Under the pieces are notes generated by a model that ran no database searches, had not been told where the DNA came from, and saw only the letters and a program-made list of their open reading frames with translations. DNA of 64,000 nt from Miltoncostaea oceani (GTDB lineage Bacteria; Actinomycetota; Thermoleophilia; Miltoncostaeales; Miltoncostaeaceae): positions 186,001 through 250,000 of the forward strand of contig NZ_CP064357.1 of NCBI RefSeq assembly GCF_018141545.1, read 5' to 3'. The translations under genes were made by a program, and so were the position numbers. This document shows, in pieces, positions 41,070-48,860 of the stretch (the first letter of the stretch is position 1; each line of letters opens with the position of its first letter).

Positions 41070-41573
41070 ATGAACGACGCCACGCAGACCACCGCAAGCT
41101 GGACCTGGGAGACCGCCGAGGGCAGTCGCCTCGGAGTGAGCGACGATCGCTCGTCCGCCGAGCGCATCTGCCGAGGCCTCGCGGTCGAGGGCTGGAGTGG
41201 AGGACCGCAGCTGATCGTCCTCCGCGACGGCGAAGGCCGTGTCCTCTGCCGGTATCTCCCCGACGGGCGCGTCGACGTCGTCCATGACCCAGTCCTCGAG
41301 TCCGCCCTCGGCTCGTCTTCGGCCCAGGAGGGGGGCGCGGCGGTGATCGAGGCGAACCGCCAGCACCGCGTGAGTCGGACCCTGCGTGCGGCCGGCCTAC
41401 CGGCCGACCATCTCTTCCGGCCGATCTTCGTCGCGATCGACGCGGCTGGAGCGATCATCACCTGGGATGAAGACCCGGCTCGCGTCGTCGGTACCGAAGG
41501 TCGTGGCGGCGTGGTCTGGCGCACCGACAGCGGCTCGGACATCTCCGGCCGGCTGCGCACCATCACCGCCTGA
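41070..41573 (+). CDS. Hypothetical protein
   Basis: 167 residues. Mixed alpha/beta (SWTWETAEGSRLGVSDDRSSAERICRGLAVEGWSGGPQLIVLRDGEGRVLCRYLPDGRVDVVHDP..., FVAIDAAGAIITWDEDPARVV). No family recognised. Two bases after the aminopeptidase, so co-transcription is likely. Confidence 0.6.
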   Translation: MNDATQTTASWTWETAEGSRLGVSDDRSSAERICRGLAVEGWSGGPQLIVLRDGEGRVLCRYLPDGRVDVVHDPVLESALGSSSAQEGGAAVIEANRQHRVSRTLRAAGLPADHLFRPIFVAIDAAGAIITWDEDPARVVGTEGRGGVVWRTDSGSDISGRLRTITA

Positions 41574-41660
41574 GCAACGTCGTGGACCGATCAGCCGGCG
41601 GCCGGTGGAGATCGAGGGTGCGGCGATCCGGCCTCGAGCTCCGGCGGCGAGCGGTCCGGG

Positions 41661-42083
41661 ATGTCGTCTATTGGAGGCATGACGATCACCGAGACTCCCC
41701 AGGACTTCTTCACGCGCCACCTGCGGCGCAGCCTCCCCGCCCCCGTCGACACCGAGCTCGACACGTACCTTCGAGGGGCGATCGCCGGCCTCGGAGTCGA
41801 GGGACGCACGGCCTTCTACGCGAGCACGTTGCCGCGCCCTGACGGCACCGATGACGGTCCGGTCATGCTGTCGCTGATGCGCCTCCACGTCGCCGGTGAG
41901 ATCACCGCATCGATCCTCCTCGTCGACCCGGCCACCAGGACGTCGCTCGGCGAGTACGCGATCGGTGAGGTCCTCCCGATCGGTGAGCCCGTCGAGGCGG
42001 CCGGTCGGACCTTCACGCCCTCGCTGGACGACTTCGCGGTCTTCTTCCGCGCGCCGACCCCCGAGGGCGCGCCGGTCAGTTGA
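41661..42083 (+). CDS. Hypothetical protein
   Basis: 140 residues. ITETPQDFFTRHLRRSLPAPVDTELDTYLRGAIAGLGVEGR, then strand-rich VMLSLMRLHVAGEITASILLVDPATRTSLGEYAIGE. No family recognised. ATG 41679 (MTITETPQ) is an alternative. Its end overlaps by 8 bp the end of the convergent RNA ligase. Confidence 0.6.
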   Translation: MSSIGGMTITETPQDFFTRHLRRSLPAPVDTELDTYLRGAIAGLGVEGRTAFYASTLPRPDGTDDGPVMLSLMRLHVAGEITASILLVDPATRTSLGEYAIGEVLPIGEPVEAAGRTFTPSLDDFAVFFRAPTPEGAPVS

Positions 42084-44313
42084 ACTCGGTGCCGCCCTTG
42101 CGGGTCAGGTAGTCGGGGGAGATCACCTTCAGGATCACGCGTCCGAGCGTCGGGTCGGTGCGCTCTGAGACGGGGCGCACGACCACACCCTCGCGCATGT
42201 GGAGCTCGCGGCCGCTGATCTGCTCCGAGCCGGAGGCGGCCTGCTCGAGCGCCTCGATCGAGTGGGGTCCCCGGTAGAGCACCGGTGCGTCCGGGATCCC
42301 CATCTGGGCGAAGAGCGCGGTCTTCTCGTCGTGGTCGAGGAAGCGGCCATCCACCTGGATGTCGAAGGCCCGGAAGTCGAGGTGGCCGTTGTCGGCGCCG
42401 TAGTTGAGGTCCTGGACCCCGAGGGTCTCGCCGAAGAGCGTGATCCGCTGGGCGCCGGTGCGCTCGGCGAACTCGCGCAGGCGCTCCTCGACGGCGAACT
42501 TCTTAGCCATCTTCCAGTAGGCGTTCGTCGACTCACCCTTCTCATCGAGCGTGTCGAGCAGCGCCAGGCCCTTGCGTCCCTGCCCCTTCGACGTCACCGC
42601 GAAGTGCCCGTCCACGAGTGAGAAGTTGCTGCAGCTGTTGTGGACCACCAGCCCGTTGGCGATGAAGTTGGCTGTGCCAGTCTCGAGGTCGTAGAGCCGG
42701 TTCTTGCCACCAGAGGCCCCGTGGTAGGGCTCGACGGACATCACCCGCTGGGGGCGCAGAACAGGCTTGAAGCCATCGACGGCGCTGGGCATCCAGCCCG
42801 TACTGCCCCGGTAGTGCGCTGGCAGCTTGTACTGCATCACCGGGGGGATGAACGGTGCGATCAGCATCGCCATGCGCTCGGTGTTCTCGGCGTTCAGGTG
42901 GATGCGGCCGTTCCCAGGGTCGCGTTCGTAGTTGCGAACGGTCGCGTGGAGCCCGAGCCGCTCGAGCGCCGCGACCAGGTTCTGGATGCTGGTGGGATCG
43001 AAACCGTTGGTGGCGAACATGGCTTGGTCGAGCTGTCCGGCGTTGCGCTGCAGGCTGCCATCGTCCATGTACCAGCACGCGACCGCCAGCGGTCCCAAGC
43101 TGGGGATGGCGCTCTCAGGGAACCTCTTGCGGCCATCCTCGCCGAACCAGTCGACGAACATCTCGGCGATCAGCGCACTGGTGATGGTGCTTCCGGCGAT
43201 CATCTCCGTGCCGTAGCCGCTCGTGCGTCGGCTGGTCACCGGATGGGCCCACTCGCCCAGATGAGCGAGAGTCCAGTCGACGTACTCGCGGTGCGGCTCC
43301 ATATGGGAGAACTCGACTCGGCGGACTCCGGATGTCTTCACCCCGGCCAGCGAACCATCGCCGAGCATCGTCCCGACCAGGATCTGCTCGACCATGGGAG
43401 GAAGAACGAGATCAGTGCGGGAGACGAAGACCTCGTCGCCGACCTTGATCTCATCAGTCCGCACGAAGCCTTCGGCATCAGCCCCCGTGTTGTCCGGCGA
43501 CCAGATGCGGTGGTTGTCGGTGAGGTAGACGCTCAGCCAGGCCGGGCCACGGCCTGCTTCGACCTTGGAGACCTGGAGGCGCCACCATGGTCTCTCGCCG
43601 CGGGGGCCGTTGTCGAACGTGTTCAGGACCGGCGTGGGGATGAGCTGGCCGTTGGCGTCTACGCCCATGACCTCGCCCGCAAAGCCCTCATCGACGAGTT
43701 CACGGATCGGGCGCCAAGTGAGGTCCGCCATGAGGATGCGCGTGTCGGATCGGAGGCATCCGTGGCTCTTCTCCGTTGCGGCGACCTCCTCACCGGGGAT
43801 GAGGACGTCCGGGAACCGCTTGATGTTCTCGATGTCGTGGTAGCCGACGGCGGCGGGGTCCTGGATCACCTGACCGCTCAGCTCGACCGGGATCGGGGCC
43901 TCCCACTTGACGATCCCGAGCTCGGCCGCGTAGTCGTGGCCCTCCTGGAGGTACATGCGCTTGGGCCGGTAGATCAGGCCCTGTGAGAGGATCCCGCGCA
44001 GGCGCATCGCCTTGACGCGGTTCTTCTCGGAGCCGGCGAGCTTGCCGGTGAGTCCGAGCTCCTCGAGGATCGGGGCGGGGACGATCGACTGCTCAGGGAT
44101 GTAGAGCGCGTAGTCGCCGTCGCGGTAGAGCCCCTTGGGGACGATGCTGAGGTAGCCGCCGACGCGGGCGAGCTCGATGCGGTCCGCGTCCGGGTGGGGG
44201 CTGATCTCCAGGCGGTGCGCCTCGACGGCGAACCCGGGACTGGCCGCGACCGGTGGCGTTGAACTCACAGGGGCGGCCCCCGCGGCTGATGGGATGGAGC
44301 GTCCTCGACTCAT
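42076..44313 (-). CDS. RNA ligase (DRB0094/Rnl5-like) interrupted by an intein
   Basis: 745 residues, of which 371 are extein. The N-terminal extein has an OB-fold-like region (EAHRLEISPHPDADRIELARVGGYLSIVPKGLYRDGDYALYIPEQSIV...) of the DRB0094-type RNA ligases, which seal 3'-OH/5'-P breaks via an enzyme-AMP intermediate. The nucleophile lies in EKSHG (Lys182). Directly after Gly185 the protein runs into an intein (residues 186-559), then resumes with SCSNFSLVDG. C-terminal motifs ITLFGETLGVQDLNYG, VEGVVVRP-like EGVVVRPV and VILKVIS match motifs III/IV/V of the nucleotidyltransferase fold. Active only after splicing. ATG 44313. Confidence 0.9.
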   Translation of the reverse strand: MSRGRSIPSAAGAAPVSSTPPVAASPGFAVEAHRLEISPHPDADRIELARVGGYLSIVPKGLYRDGDYALYIPEQSIVPAPILEELGLTGKLAGSEKNRVKAMRLRGILSQGLIYRPKRMYLQEGHDYAAELGIVKWEAPIPVELSGQVIQDPAAVGYHDIENIKRFPDVLIPGEEVAATEKSHGCLRSDTRILMADLTWRPIRELVDEGFAGEVMGVDANGQLIPTPVLNTFDNGPRGERPWWRLQVSKVEAGRGPAWLSVYLTDNHRIWSPDNTGADAEGFVRTDEIKVGDEVFVSRTDLVLPPMVEQILVGTMLGDGSLAGVKTSGVRRVEFSHMEPHREYVDWTLAHLGEWAHPVTSRRTSGYGTEMIAGSTITSALIAEMFVDWFGEDGRKRFPESAIPSLGPLAVACWYMDDGSLQRNAGQLDQAMFATNGFDPTSIQNLVAALERLGLHATVRNYERDPGNGRIHLNAENTERMAMLIAPFIPPVMQYKLPAHYRGSTGWMPSAVDGFKPVLRPQRVMSVEPYHGASGGKNRLYDLETGTANFIANGLVVHNSCSNFSLVDGHFAVTSKGQGRKGLALLDTLDEKGESTNAYWKMAKKFAVEERLREFAERTGAQRITLFGETLGVQDLNYGADNGHLDFRAFDIQVDGRFLDHDEKTALFAQMGIPDAPVLYRGPHSIEALEQAASGSEQISGRELHMREGVVVRPVSERTDPTLGRVILKVISPDYLTRKGGTEFN
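42637..43758 (-). mobile_element. Intein with LAGLIDADG endonuclease in the RNA ligase active site
   Basis: 374 codons. Cys1 starts the intein right after Gly185 of the ligase (KSHG|CLRSDTRIL). Block B is TDNHRIW (near residue 80). A homing-endonuclease insertion has two dodecapeptide motifs, LVGTMLGDGSL (about 127-137) and LAVACWYMDDGSL. The C-terminus is NGLVVHN with +1 Ser. All splicing residues (Cys1, block B His, terminal His-Asn, +1 Ser) are present, so splicing and homing both look intact. Confidence 0.9.
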
Positions 44314-44392
44314 GTGAGCGAGGGTGCCAGCGGGGTTCGGCTTCCTGCTGATTCTCAGCATCCAACGCGCCGGTGCTGGCACTGTCGAAGCC

Positions 44393-44947
44393 GTGATATC
44401 GACCCTGGTAACGCACCCTCATCCCGGCTTGCGTGAGCGGTGCGGGCCCGTGTCCGACTTCGGCCCCTACCTCGCGGAGGCCGCGTCCCAGATGGCCGAG
44501 CTGATGTCGAGCTCCCACGGCGCCGGGATCGCCGCGCCGCAGGTCGGCTGGCTACAGCGGGTCTGCCTGGTGGAGACCCGCCGCGGGCTTCTCGTGCTCG
44601 TGAATCCGCGCATCAGCGCCCACGGTCCGGAGATCGAGCTCGGGGAAGAGGGCTGCCTGTCGATCCCGGGCGTGTTCGGCACCGTCGCTCGTCGCCGGTG
44701 GGTGGAGATCGAGACCCAGGACCTCGAGGGGCAGAGGCGGCACCTGCGGCTCGAGGGCTTCGAGGCGCGGGTCGCCCAGCACGAGATCGACCACCTCGAC
44801 GGGATCCTCTTCATCGAGCGCCTCGACGCCGCCGAGCGCCGGCGCATCCGCTCCTCAGGCGCAGCCGGCATCAGGCTGATGACGCCCAGGAGCGACCTCC
44901 ACGACCCCACCCCGGCAGCGATCCTCGGATCCCGCGGTGCCGCATGA
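44393..44947 (+). CDS. def: Peptide deformylase
   Basis: About 184 residues from GTG 44393. All three deformylase motifs present: GAGIAAPQVG, EEGCLSIPG and QHEIDHLDG. The catalytic Cys, two His and Glu are intact. Removes the formyl group from N-terminal Met of new proteins. The length is normal, but the C-terminus (RRRIRSSGAAGIRLMTPRSDLHDP...) is somewhat long. Placement far from fmt/pri genes and beside phage-like genes suggests a second, accessory copy. Confidence 0.9.
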   Translation: MISTLVTHPHPGLRERCGPVSDFGPYLAEAASQMAELMSSSHGAGIAAPQVGWLQRVCLVETRRGLLVLVNPRISAHGPEIELGEEGCLSIPGVFGTVARRRWVEIETQDLEGQRRHLRLEGFEARVAQHEIDHLDGILFIERLDAAERRRIRSSGAAGIRLMTPRSDLHDPTPAAILGSRGAA

Positions 44948-45369
44948 GCTGGCGGGCCGCCCCGAGCCTCGACTGTCACTGCACGAGCTGCCAGCTCACC
45001 GCGGCCGCTGGTCGCTCCATCTCCTTTGCGACTTCCTCCACTTCCGGAGGATCCGGGGGCGCTTGCGCGTGGAGCCCGCCGGCCAGCCCGAGGGGCAGAA
45101 CTGACCCTGCTGAGGAGGTCCACCGCAGAAGCCGGCGGTCCTGTCATTGCCGTTGCTAGCGTCCTTCACGGCAAGTATTCACGGCTGCGGCTACTGGATC
45201 ACGGGGCGCCCTTCGGGGCGTCCTTTGTCGTTGTGGATCTCCGTCGCCGCTCACGGCATCGCCGGATCTGATGCCGTTCGGGGCGGCAGACGCTGTGGTC
45301 CAGGCGCGAGCAGCGTTTCGCTCCAGCGTGTCAGGGCGGGCGCGGCGGGCGCGGCGGCCCGGCCGGCGC
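44948..45369. other. Stretch without a well-supported gene
   Basis: A 71-codon plus ORF (44945-45160, ATGA overlap with def) contains clustered Cys (CHCTSC, RSCHCRC) but is otherwise low complexity and unconvincing. The remainder lies downstream of the minus gene at 45370 and holds no clear element. Confidence 0.4.
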
Positions 45370-45567
45370 CTAGTGGGTGCGCTCGGTTCGCGACTCGTAG
45401 CGCAGCTGGAGTGGGCCGACGGCCAGGGTCCAACGGTAGAGCGGTTTGGGCCACCCCTTGGCCTGCCAGGTCGGCGGCCAGGCGCCCGCAGCGCGCGGAG
45501 CGACCCATGCGCGCGGGCGGATGACCGCGACGAGGCGGCCGACGCGGAAGGAGCGGAGGGCACTCAC
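45370..45567 (-). CDS. Small basic hypothetical protein
   Basis: 65 residues. SALRSFRVGRLVAVIRPRAWVAPRAAGAWPPTWQAKGWPKPLYRWTLAVGPLQLRYESRTER has the Arg/Trp-rich composition and YRWTLAVGPLQLR ending of small actinophage proteins of unknown function. GTG 45567 overlaps the upstream small gene stop (GTGA), supporting both. Confidence 0.55.
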   Translation of the reverse strand: MSALRSFRVGRLVAVIRPRAWVAPRAAGAWPPTWQAKGWPKPLYRWTLAVGPLQLRYESRTERTH

Positions 45568-45725
45568 CCGGGCACCCCCGGATGGCGCCAGTCGCAGCGG
45601 TCGGCCCAAGACAGGCCGTCGATCTGTTCGGCCAGCGCGATCAGAGTGGTGCGGAACCGCTCGATGAAGGCAGCCGAGTCCCAGAGAGCGGGGGCGATGA
45701 ACTCGTGGCCTGCAGGGTCGCTCAT
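45564..45725 (-). CDS. Very small protein coupled to the gene at 45370
   Basis: 53 residues starting MSDPAGHEFIAPALWDSAAF and ending WRHPGVPG. Continuous good codon usage, ATG 45725 and a GTGA stop-start overlap with the downstream gene argue that it is real. Function unknown. Confidence 0.55.
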   Translation of the reverse strand: MSDPAGHEFIAPALWDSAAFIERFRTTLIALAEQIDGLSWADRCDWRHPGVPG

Positions 45726-45741
45726 GGGCGCGGCCCTCCTG

Positions 45742-46371
45742 TCACCACGCGCCCGAGAGCAGAGCGAGGACGGCGATCTGCGGGTTCCAGCCGCTCAGGA
45801 GGGCCTCGACCGCGCGGATGTCGGAGATGTCCTCTCCTCGCGCCTGGCGGCAGATCTCCTCGTTCAGGCGCGCGCGCAGGTAGCCCACGTTCGCCTCGCT
45901 CGGACGCTCGTCGTATGCGATGCCGACCCCGTCCATCAGTCCCCGCAGGGCGGCCTCGAGGGTCTGCCCGCGGTAGGTCGTGTCGGACCATTCGCCACGG
46001 ACCTTCTCCGCCTCGACGTGGTAGCTGGCACCCGTCCCCTTCCACCAGGCCACGCCCTCAGGGAGTGCGGCCGAGGCGACGCCGAGGAGGTAGCGGGTGT
46101 AGAGGTCGCCGAACCGAACGCGCCGCTTGTCGTCCTCGTTCTCATAGGTGCCGGTCTGCGGCCAGCGCAGGGAGGCCTCACGGGACATCTCGTCGAGGAC
46201 GATCTTCGCCCCCTCGAGGTCGTTCCCGCCCAGCCGGGCGATCATCTGCGAGAGGAAGGGCGCGGCGATGGTCTCGGACGCCTCGGTCGCGTAGGCGTGG
46301 AAGATCCGCCGGTAGCGCGCGTGGGCGGTCTCCATCTGCTCGGGGGCGAGCGGCTCGTTGTCGTTGGCCAT
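45742..46371 (-). CDS. Hypothetical protein
   Basis: 209 residues, mainly helical (ETAHARYRRIFHAYATEASETIAAPFLSQMIARLGGNDLEGAKIVLDEM..., GYLRARLNEEICRQARGEDISDIRAVEALL). No family recognised. First of three genes read leftwards (45370-46371), 16 bp upstream of the 53-residue gene. Confidence 0.65.
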   Translation of the reverse strand: MANDNEPLAPEQMETAHARYRRIFHAYATEASETIAAPFLSQMIARLGGNDLEGAKIVLDEMSREASLRWPQTGTYENEDDKRRVRFGDLYTRYLLGVASAALPEGVAWWKGTGASYHVEAEKVRGEWSDTTYRGQTLEAALRGLMDGVGIAYDERPSEANVGYLRARLNEEICRQARGEDISDIRAVEALLSGWNPQIAVLALLSGAW

Positions 46372-46527
46372 CGTCGTCGGGCTCCTTCGCGGGTGAGTAC
46401 CCGGAACATAGGTCCCCGACGGCGCGCTGCATCTCCGACCGTGTGAGTGAGTCCCAGATCCGCTCGCACCCGATGACGGCTTCGGCGCCGGGCATGCACC
46501 GGCCCCCGGCGGACCTATCTTCAGGGC

Positions 46528-46830
46528 ATGGCTGAGATCACCAGACCCAAGATGACCCGTGAGCAGGTGGACGCCGCGCACCGAGAGCTCATGGAGCGGA
46601 TGCGGGCAGCCGGCCGAGCCATCGGGGAGAAGACCGTGAGCGCCGAGCAGCGTCAGGCCCTCGAGGACCGGCCCGCCGAGTTCCACGACATGCGCGTCCG
46701 CGTCAGCCTCATGATCGACCGCGCGGCCTGGGCCGAGTACGTCCTCATGCTGGACGGCTGCGACGCCCTCGCTGACTGCGACCGCTCGGACCTCGTCGCC
46801 GAGGCGATCTTCCTGAAGGCGACTGACTGA
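46528..46830 (+). CDS. Small hypothetical protein, 3' end duplicated nearby
   Basis: 100 residues, helical (TREQVDAAHRELMERMRAAGRAIGEKTVSAEQRQALEDRP...). Its last 19 codons (ADCDRSDLVAEAIFLKATD) recur almost base for base at 47881-47939 as part of a direct repeat. Function unknown. Confidence 0.65.
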   Translation: MAEITRPKMTREQVDAAHRELMERMRAAGRAIGEKTVSAEQRQALEDRPAEFHDMRVRVSLMIDRAAWAEYVLMLDGCDALADCDRSDLVAEAIFLKATD

Positions 46831-46861
46831 CCCTAAGCCGGGGCCACGCTGACGCCTGGCT
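46771..46861. repeat. Imperfect direct repeat, copy 1
   Basis: About 90 bp, from the 3' end of the gene at 46528 to 31 bp beyond its stop. Matches 47880-47969 with only a few differences; the coding part differs at a single base. Confidence 0.75.
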
Positions 46862-46929
46862 AAAGGGCGAAAGCGCGGTGCTGCCTCGACGATTCCCGGT
46901 CCGCCCTGATCGCAGCAGCAATCGGTACT

Positions 46930-47499
46930 GTGTCGGTTGTGAGCGCGGCCGACGATGAAGCGGTCCCCCTGGCGCCCCACGGTCGCGGGTTCGAGGCCTT
47001 TACCAGCTGGGCCACCGTCGTGCGCGCAGACGGCGTGGTGCAGACGCGCCCGCCCAAGTACTCCGAGCTGCCCTCACGGGCCTCGATTCAGTTCCCGCGA
47101 GGAGTCGGATACCGCACCGCGATCGAAGACCTCTATGAAGCGCGTCAAAGAGGACAGGAACTGCCGGCCAACGCTGAGATCGCTTCACCCCTACCCGAAG
47201 GCGTCGTGCTTCGGGTTGTGGAAGGGCGCCTCACCGTGGACTCCGCCGCGCCCTTGGGCTACGACCCAGGCGACGGCACAGTGATGACACCGGAGTACAC
47301 CCTTCCGGCCTCTCTGAGTCCAACACAGCTGAAGGCGCTCTTCGACGAGCAAAGAGCTATGGGGCTGCCGATGCCGAGGGGGGCGACCCTTTTGGTGCCT
47401 GACCTTCCGCTGTGCCAGGTTCTCCTTGAGAGTGGCGCTTCCGGCGCATGCCATGACGACAGGATCAGCCCGGCAGAGATCGACTGGGCTCTCCGATAG
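46930..47499 (+). CDS. Hypothetical protein between direct repeats
   Basis: 189 residues. FEAFTSWATVVRADGVVQTRPPKYSELPSRASIQFPRGVGYRTAIEDLYEARQRGQELP, later SPTQLKALFDEQRAMGLPMPRGATLLVPDLPLCQVLLESGASGACHDDRISPAEIDWALR. No family recognised. GC content appears slightly lower than in its neighbours and codon use is a little more relaxed. The gene is enclosed by the 90-bp direct repeats, so it may be an inserted segment. Start GTG 46930 or 46939. Confidence 0.65.
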   Translation: MSVVSAADDEAVPLAPHGRGFEAFTSWATVVRADGVVQTRPPKYSELPSRASIQFPRGVGYRTAIEDLYEARQRGQELPANAEIASPLPEGVVLRVVEGRLTVDSAAPLGYDPGDGTVMTPEYTLPASLSPTQLKALFDEQRAMGLPMPRGATLLVPDLPLCQVLLESGASGACHDDRISPAEIDWALR

Positions 47500-48028
47500 A
47501 GACTTGCGCCCCCGAGCTCTCCCGGAGAGTTGCCCGAACCGATAGGACGAGGATTGCGTCCGGTTCGTCGAGGGCGAATCGGTCGCGAGGATCCGGTGAC
47601 ACGCCGACCTGCTGTCGAGTCGGCTCCGCAGGCTGGGCGCGCGGAAGGCGCCCAGCCTGCGGCTAGGTCGCAACCTCGCGCGGATTGCCTAGGCATCGAG
47701 CGGTTTGGCCACGAGGAGGCTCGCCGCTTCAGCAGCCTGGCTTGATGCCCGCGTCGGCAGTGCGGCACGGAGGGCATTGCGAAGGCGGTTCTACGGTCTC
47801 GCGTCCCAAGGGTCGGTCGGGTCGCGCTCACGGCGGATGAAGGGCCCGAGCGCCCCGATGAGGGGGGAACGACCCTATGGCTGACTGCGACCGGTCGGAC
47901 CTCGTCGCCGAGGCGATCTTCCTGAAGGCGACTGACTGACCCACGTCGGGGCCGCGCTGGTGCCTGGCTGCACCGAAGCGCAGGCGTCTTACGTTGGTCG
48001 CAAGGCAACACCTCGTCAGGAGTGTCTG
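47500..48028. other. Stretch with gene remnant, no intact gene
   Basis: Mostly non-coding. 47880-47969 repeats the end of the gene at 46528, including a short in-frame remnant starting ATG 47877 and ending at 47939. Nothing else recognisable. Confidence 0.5.
47880..47969. repeat. Imperfect direct repeat, copy 2 (3' remnant of the gene at 46528)
   Basis: Second copy of the 46771-46861 sequence, same orientation, 1.1 kb downstream. Contains 19 codons of the small gene plus its 3' flank. Confidence 0.75.
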
Positions 48029-48238
48029 ATGCCGCTGTATGAGTACATCTGCCCGGCCGGCCATCGCACCGAGGTGTTGGCGCGCCTGGGTGATCCGGCG
48101 CCGGCGTCCTGCCCTCACTGCGAGGACGAGAGCCCCGTCGCACGTACCCTCTTCGCGCCGGCGATCCACTTCAAGGGTACGGGCTTCCACAACACCGACA
48201 ACGCCTCCAACCGGCCCCGCAGCGGCGCCCTCGGCTGA
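48029..48238 (+). CDS. FmdB-type zinc-ribbon protein
   Basis: 69 residues, ATG 48029 with caggag upstream. Starts MPLYEYICPAGHRTEVLARLGD and continues ASCPHCEDESPVARTLFAPAIHFKGTGFHNTDN, the FmdB regulatory-domain pattern (MP-x-Y-E-Y-x-C-x-x-x-G-H ... C-P-x-C ... K-G-x-G-F). Zinc is bound by C8/H12 or nearby and the C-P-H-C pair. Role in regulation is proposed for the family. Confidence 0.85.
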   Translation: MPLYEYICPAGHRTEVLARLGDPAPASCPHCEDESPVARTLFAPAIHFKGTGFHNTDNASNRPRSGALG

Positions 48239-48287
48239 GCGCGACAGATCCGAGTCGTTCCCATCGCTCGCATCTAACGTGAGGGCT

Positions 48288-48656
48288 ATGGCCAGGGGAT
48301 GGAGTAGAAGGGGAGCAGGTCACGCGACCACCGCACCGGGTGGTCCCCCGGTGTCCCATCCTCTTGCTCACCTTGGTGCGGAACCCCGCCCTTCCCGGAC
48401 AAGGCCGACCACACCGACCTTTCCACGCACCTTCGAGGGCGTCTCCGGCCACTTCACCGTCGAGTGCGAGAGCAACGACTTCACGGGGCTGCCGTCCGAG
48501 CCGATCGTCGTCTTCCACCACACCGCGGACTCGGCGATTCTCGGGGGCGTCTTCGCCCCGGTGGGAAGGGCCCGCATCCTCGGCCCCGCGAAGCTGCGGG
48601 CCCTTCTGGTCTCGGACCCGGAGGTCCGCGCTGAGGTTCGTCGCCTCAGTCGCTGA
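48288..48656 (+). CDS. Hypothetical protein
   Basis: 122 residues. Basic N-terminus, then strand-rich GVSGHFTVECESNDFTGLPSEPIVVFHHTADSAILGGVFAPVGRARILGPAKLRALLVSDPEVR. No family recognised. Start ATG 48288; only the C-terminal part has the look of a conserved domain. Confidence 0.5.
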   Translation: MARGWSRRGAGHATTAPGGPPVSHPLAHLGAEPRPSRTRPTTPTFPRTFEGVSGHFTVECESNDFTGLPSEPIVVFHHTADSAILGGVFAPVGRARILGPAKLRALLVSDPEVRAEVRRLSR

Positions 48657-48860
48657 GGACGGTCCGGCTAGTTCCGGGCTGGCGTGATCACCGGGTGATC
48701 ACGGTCTGATCACCCGCTCCGGCCAGCTCAATGCGAGCATGAGTTGATGACGCCGTCGGCTCGATCACAGGGTCGGAGTGAAGCGGCTGAGCATCTGCTG
48801 CGATGAGCCAGGAGGTGGTACGCTCGCGCCTGGATCCGCCGAGCGGATGAGAGGCCCCCT

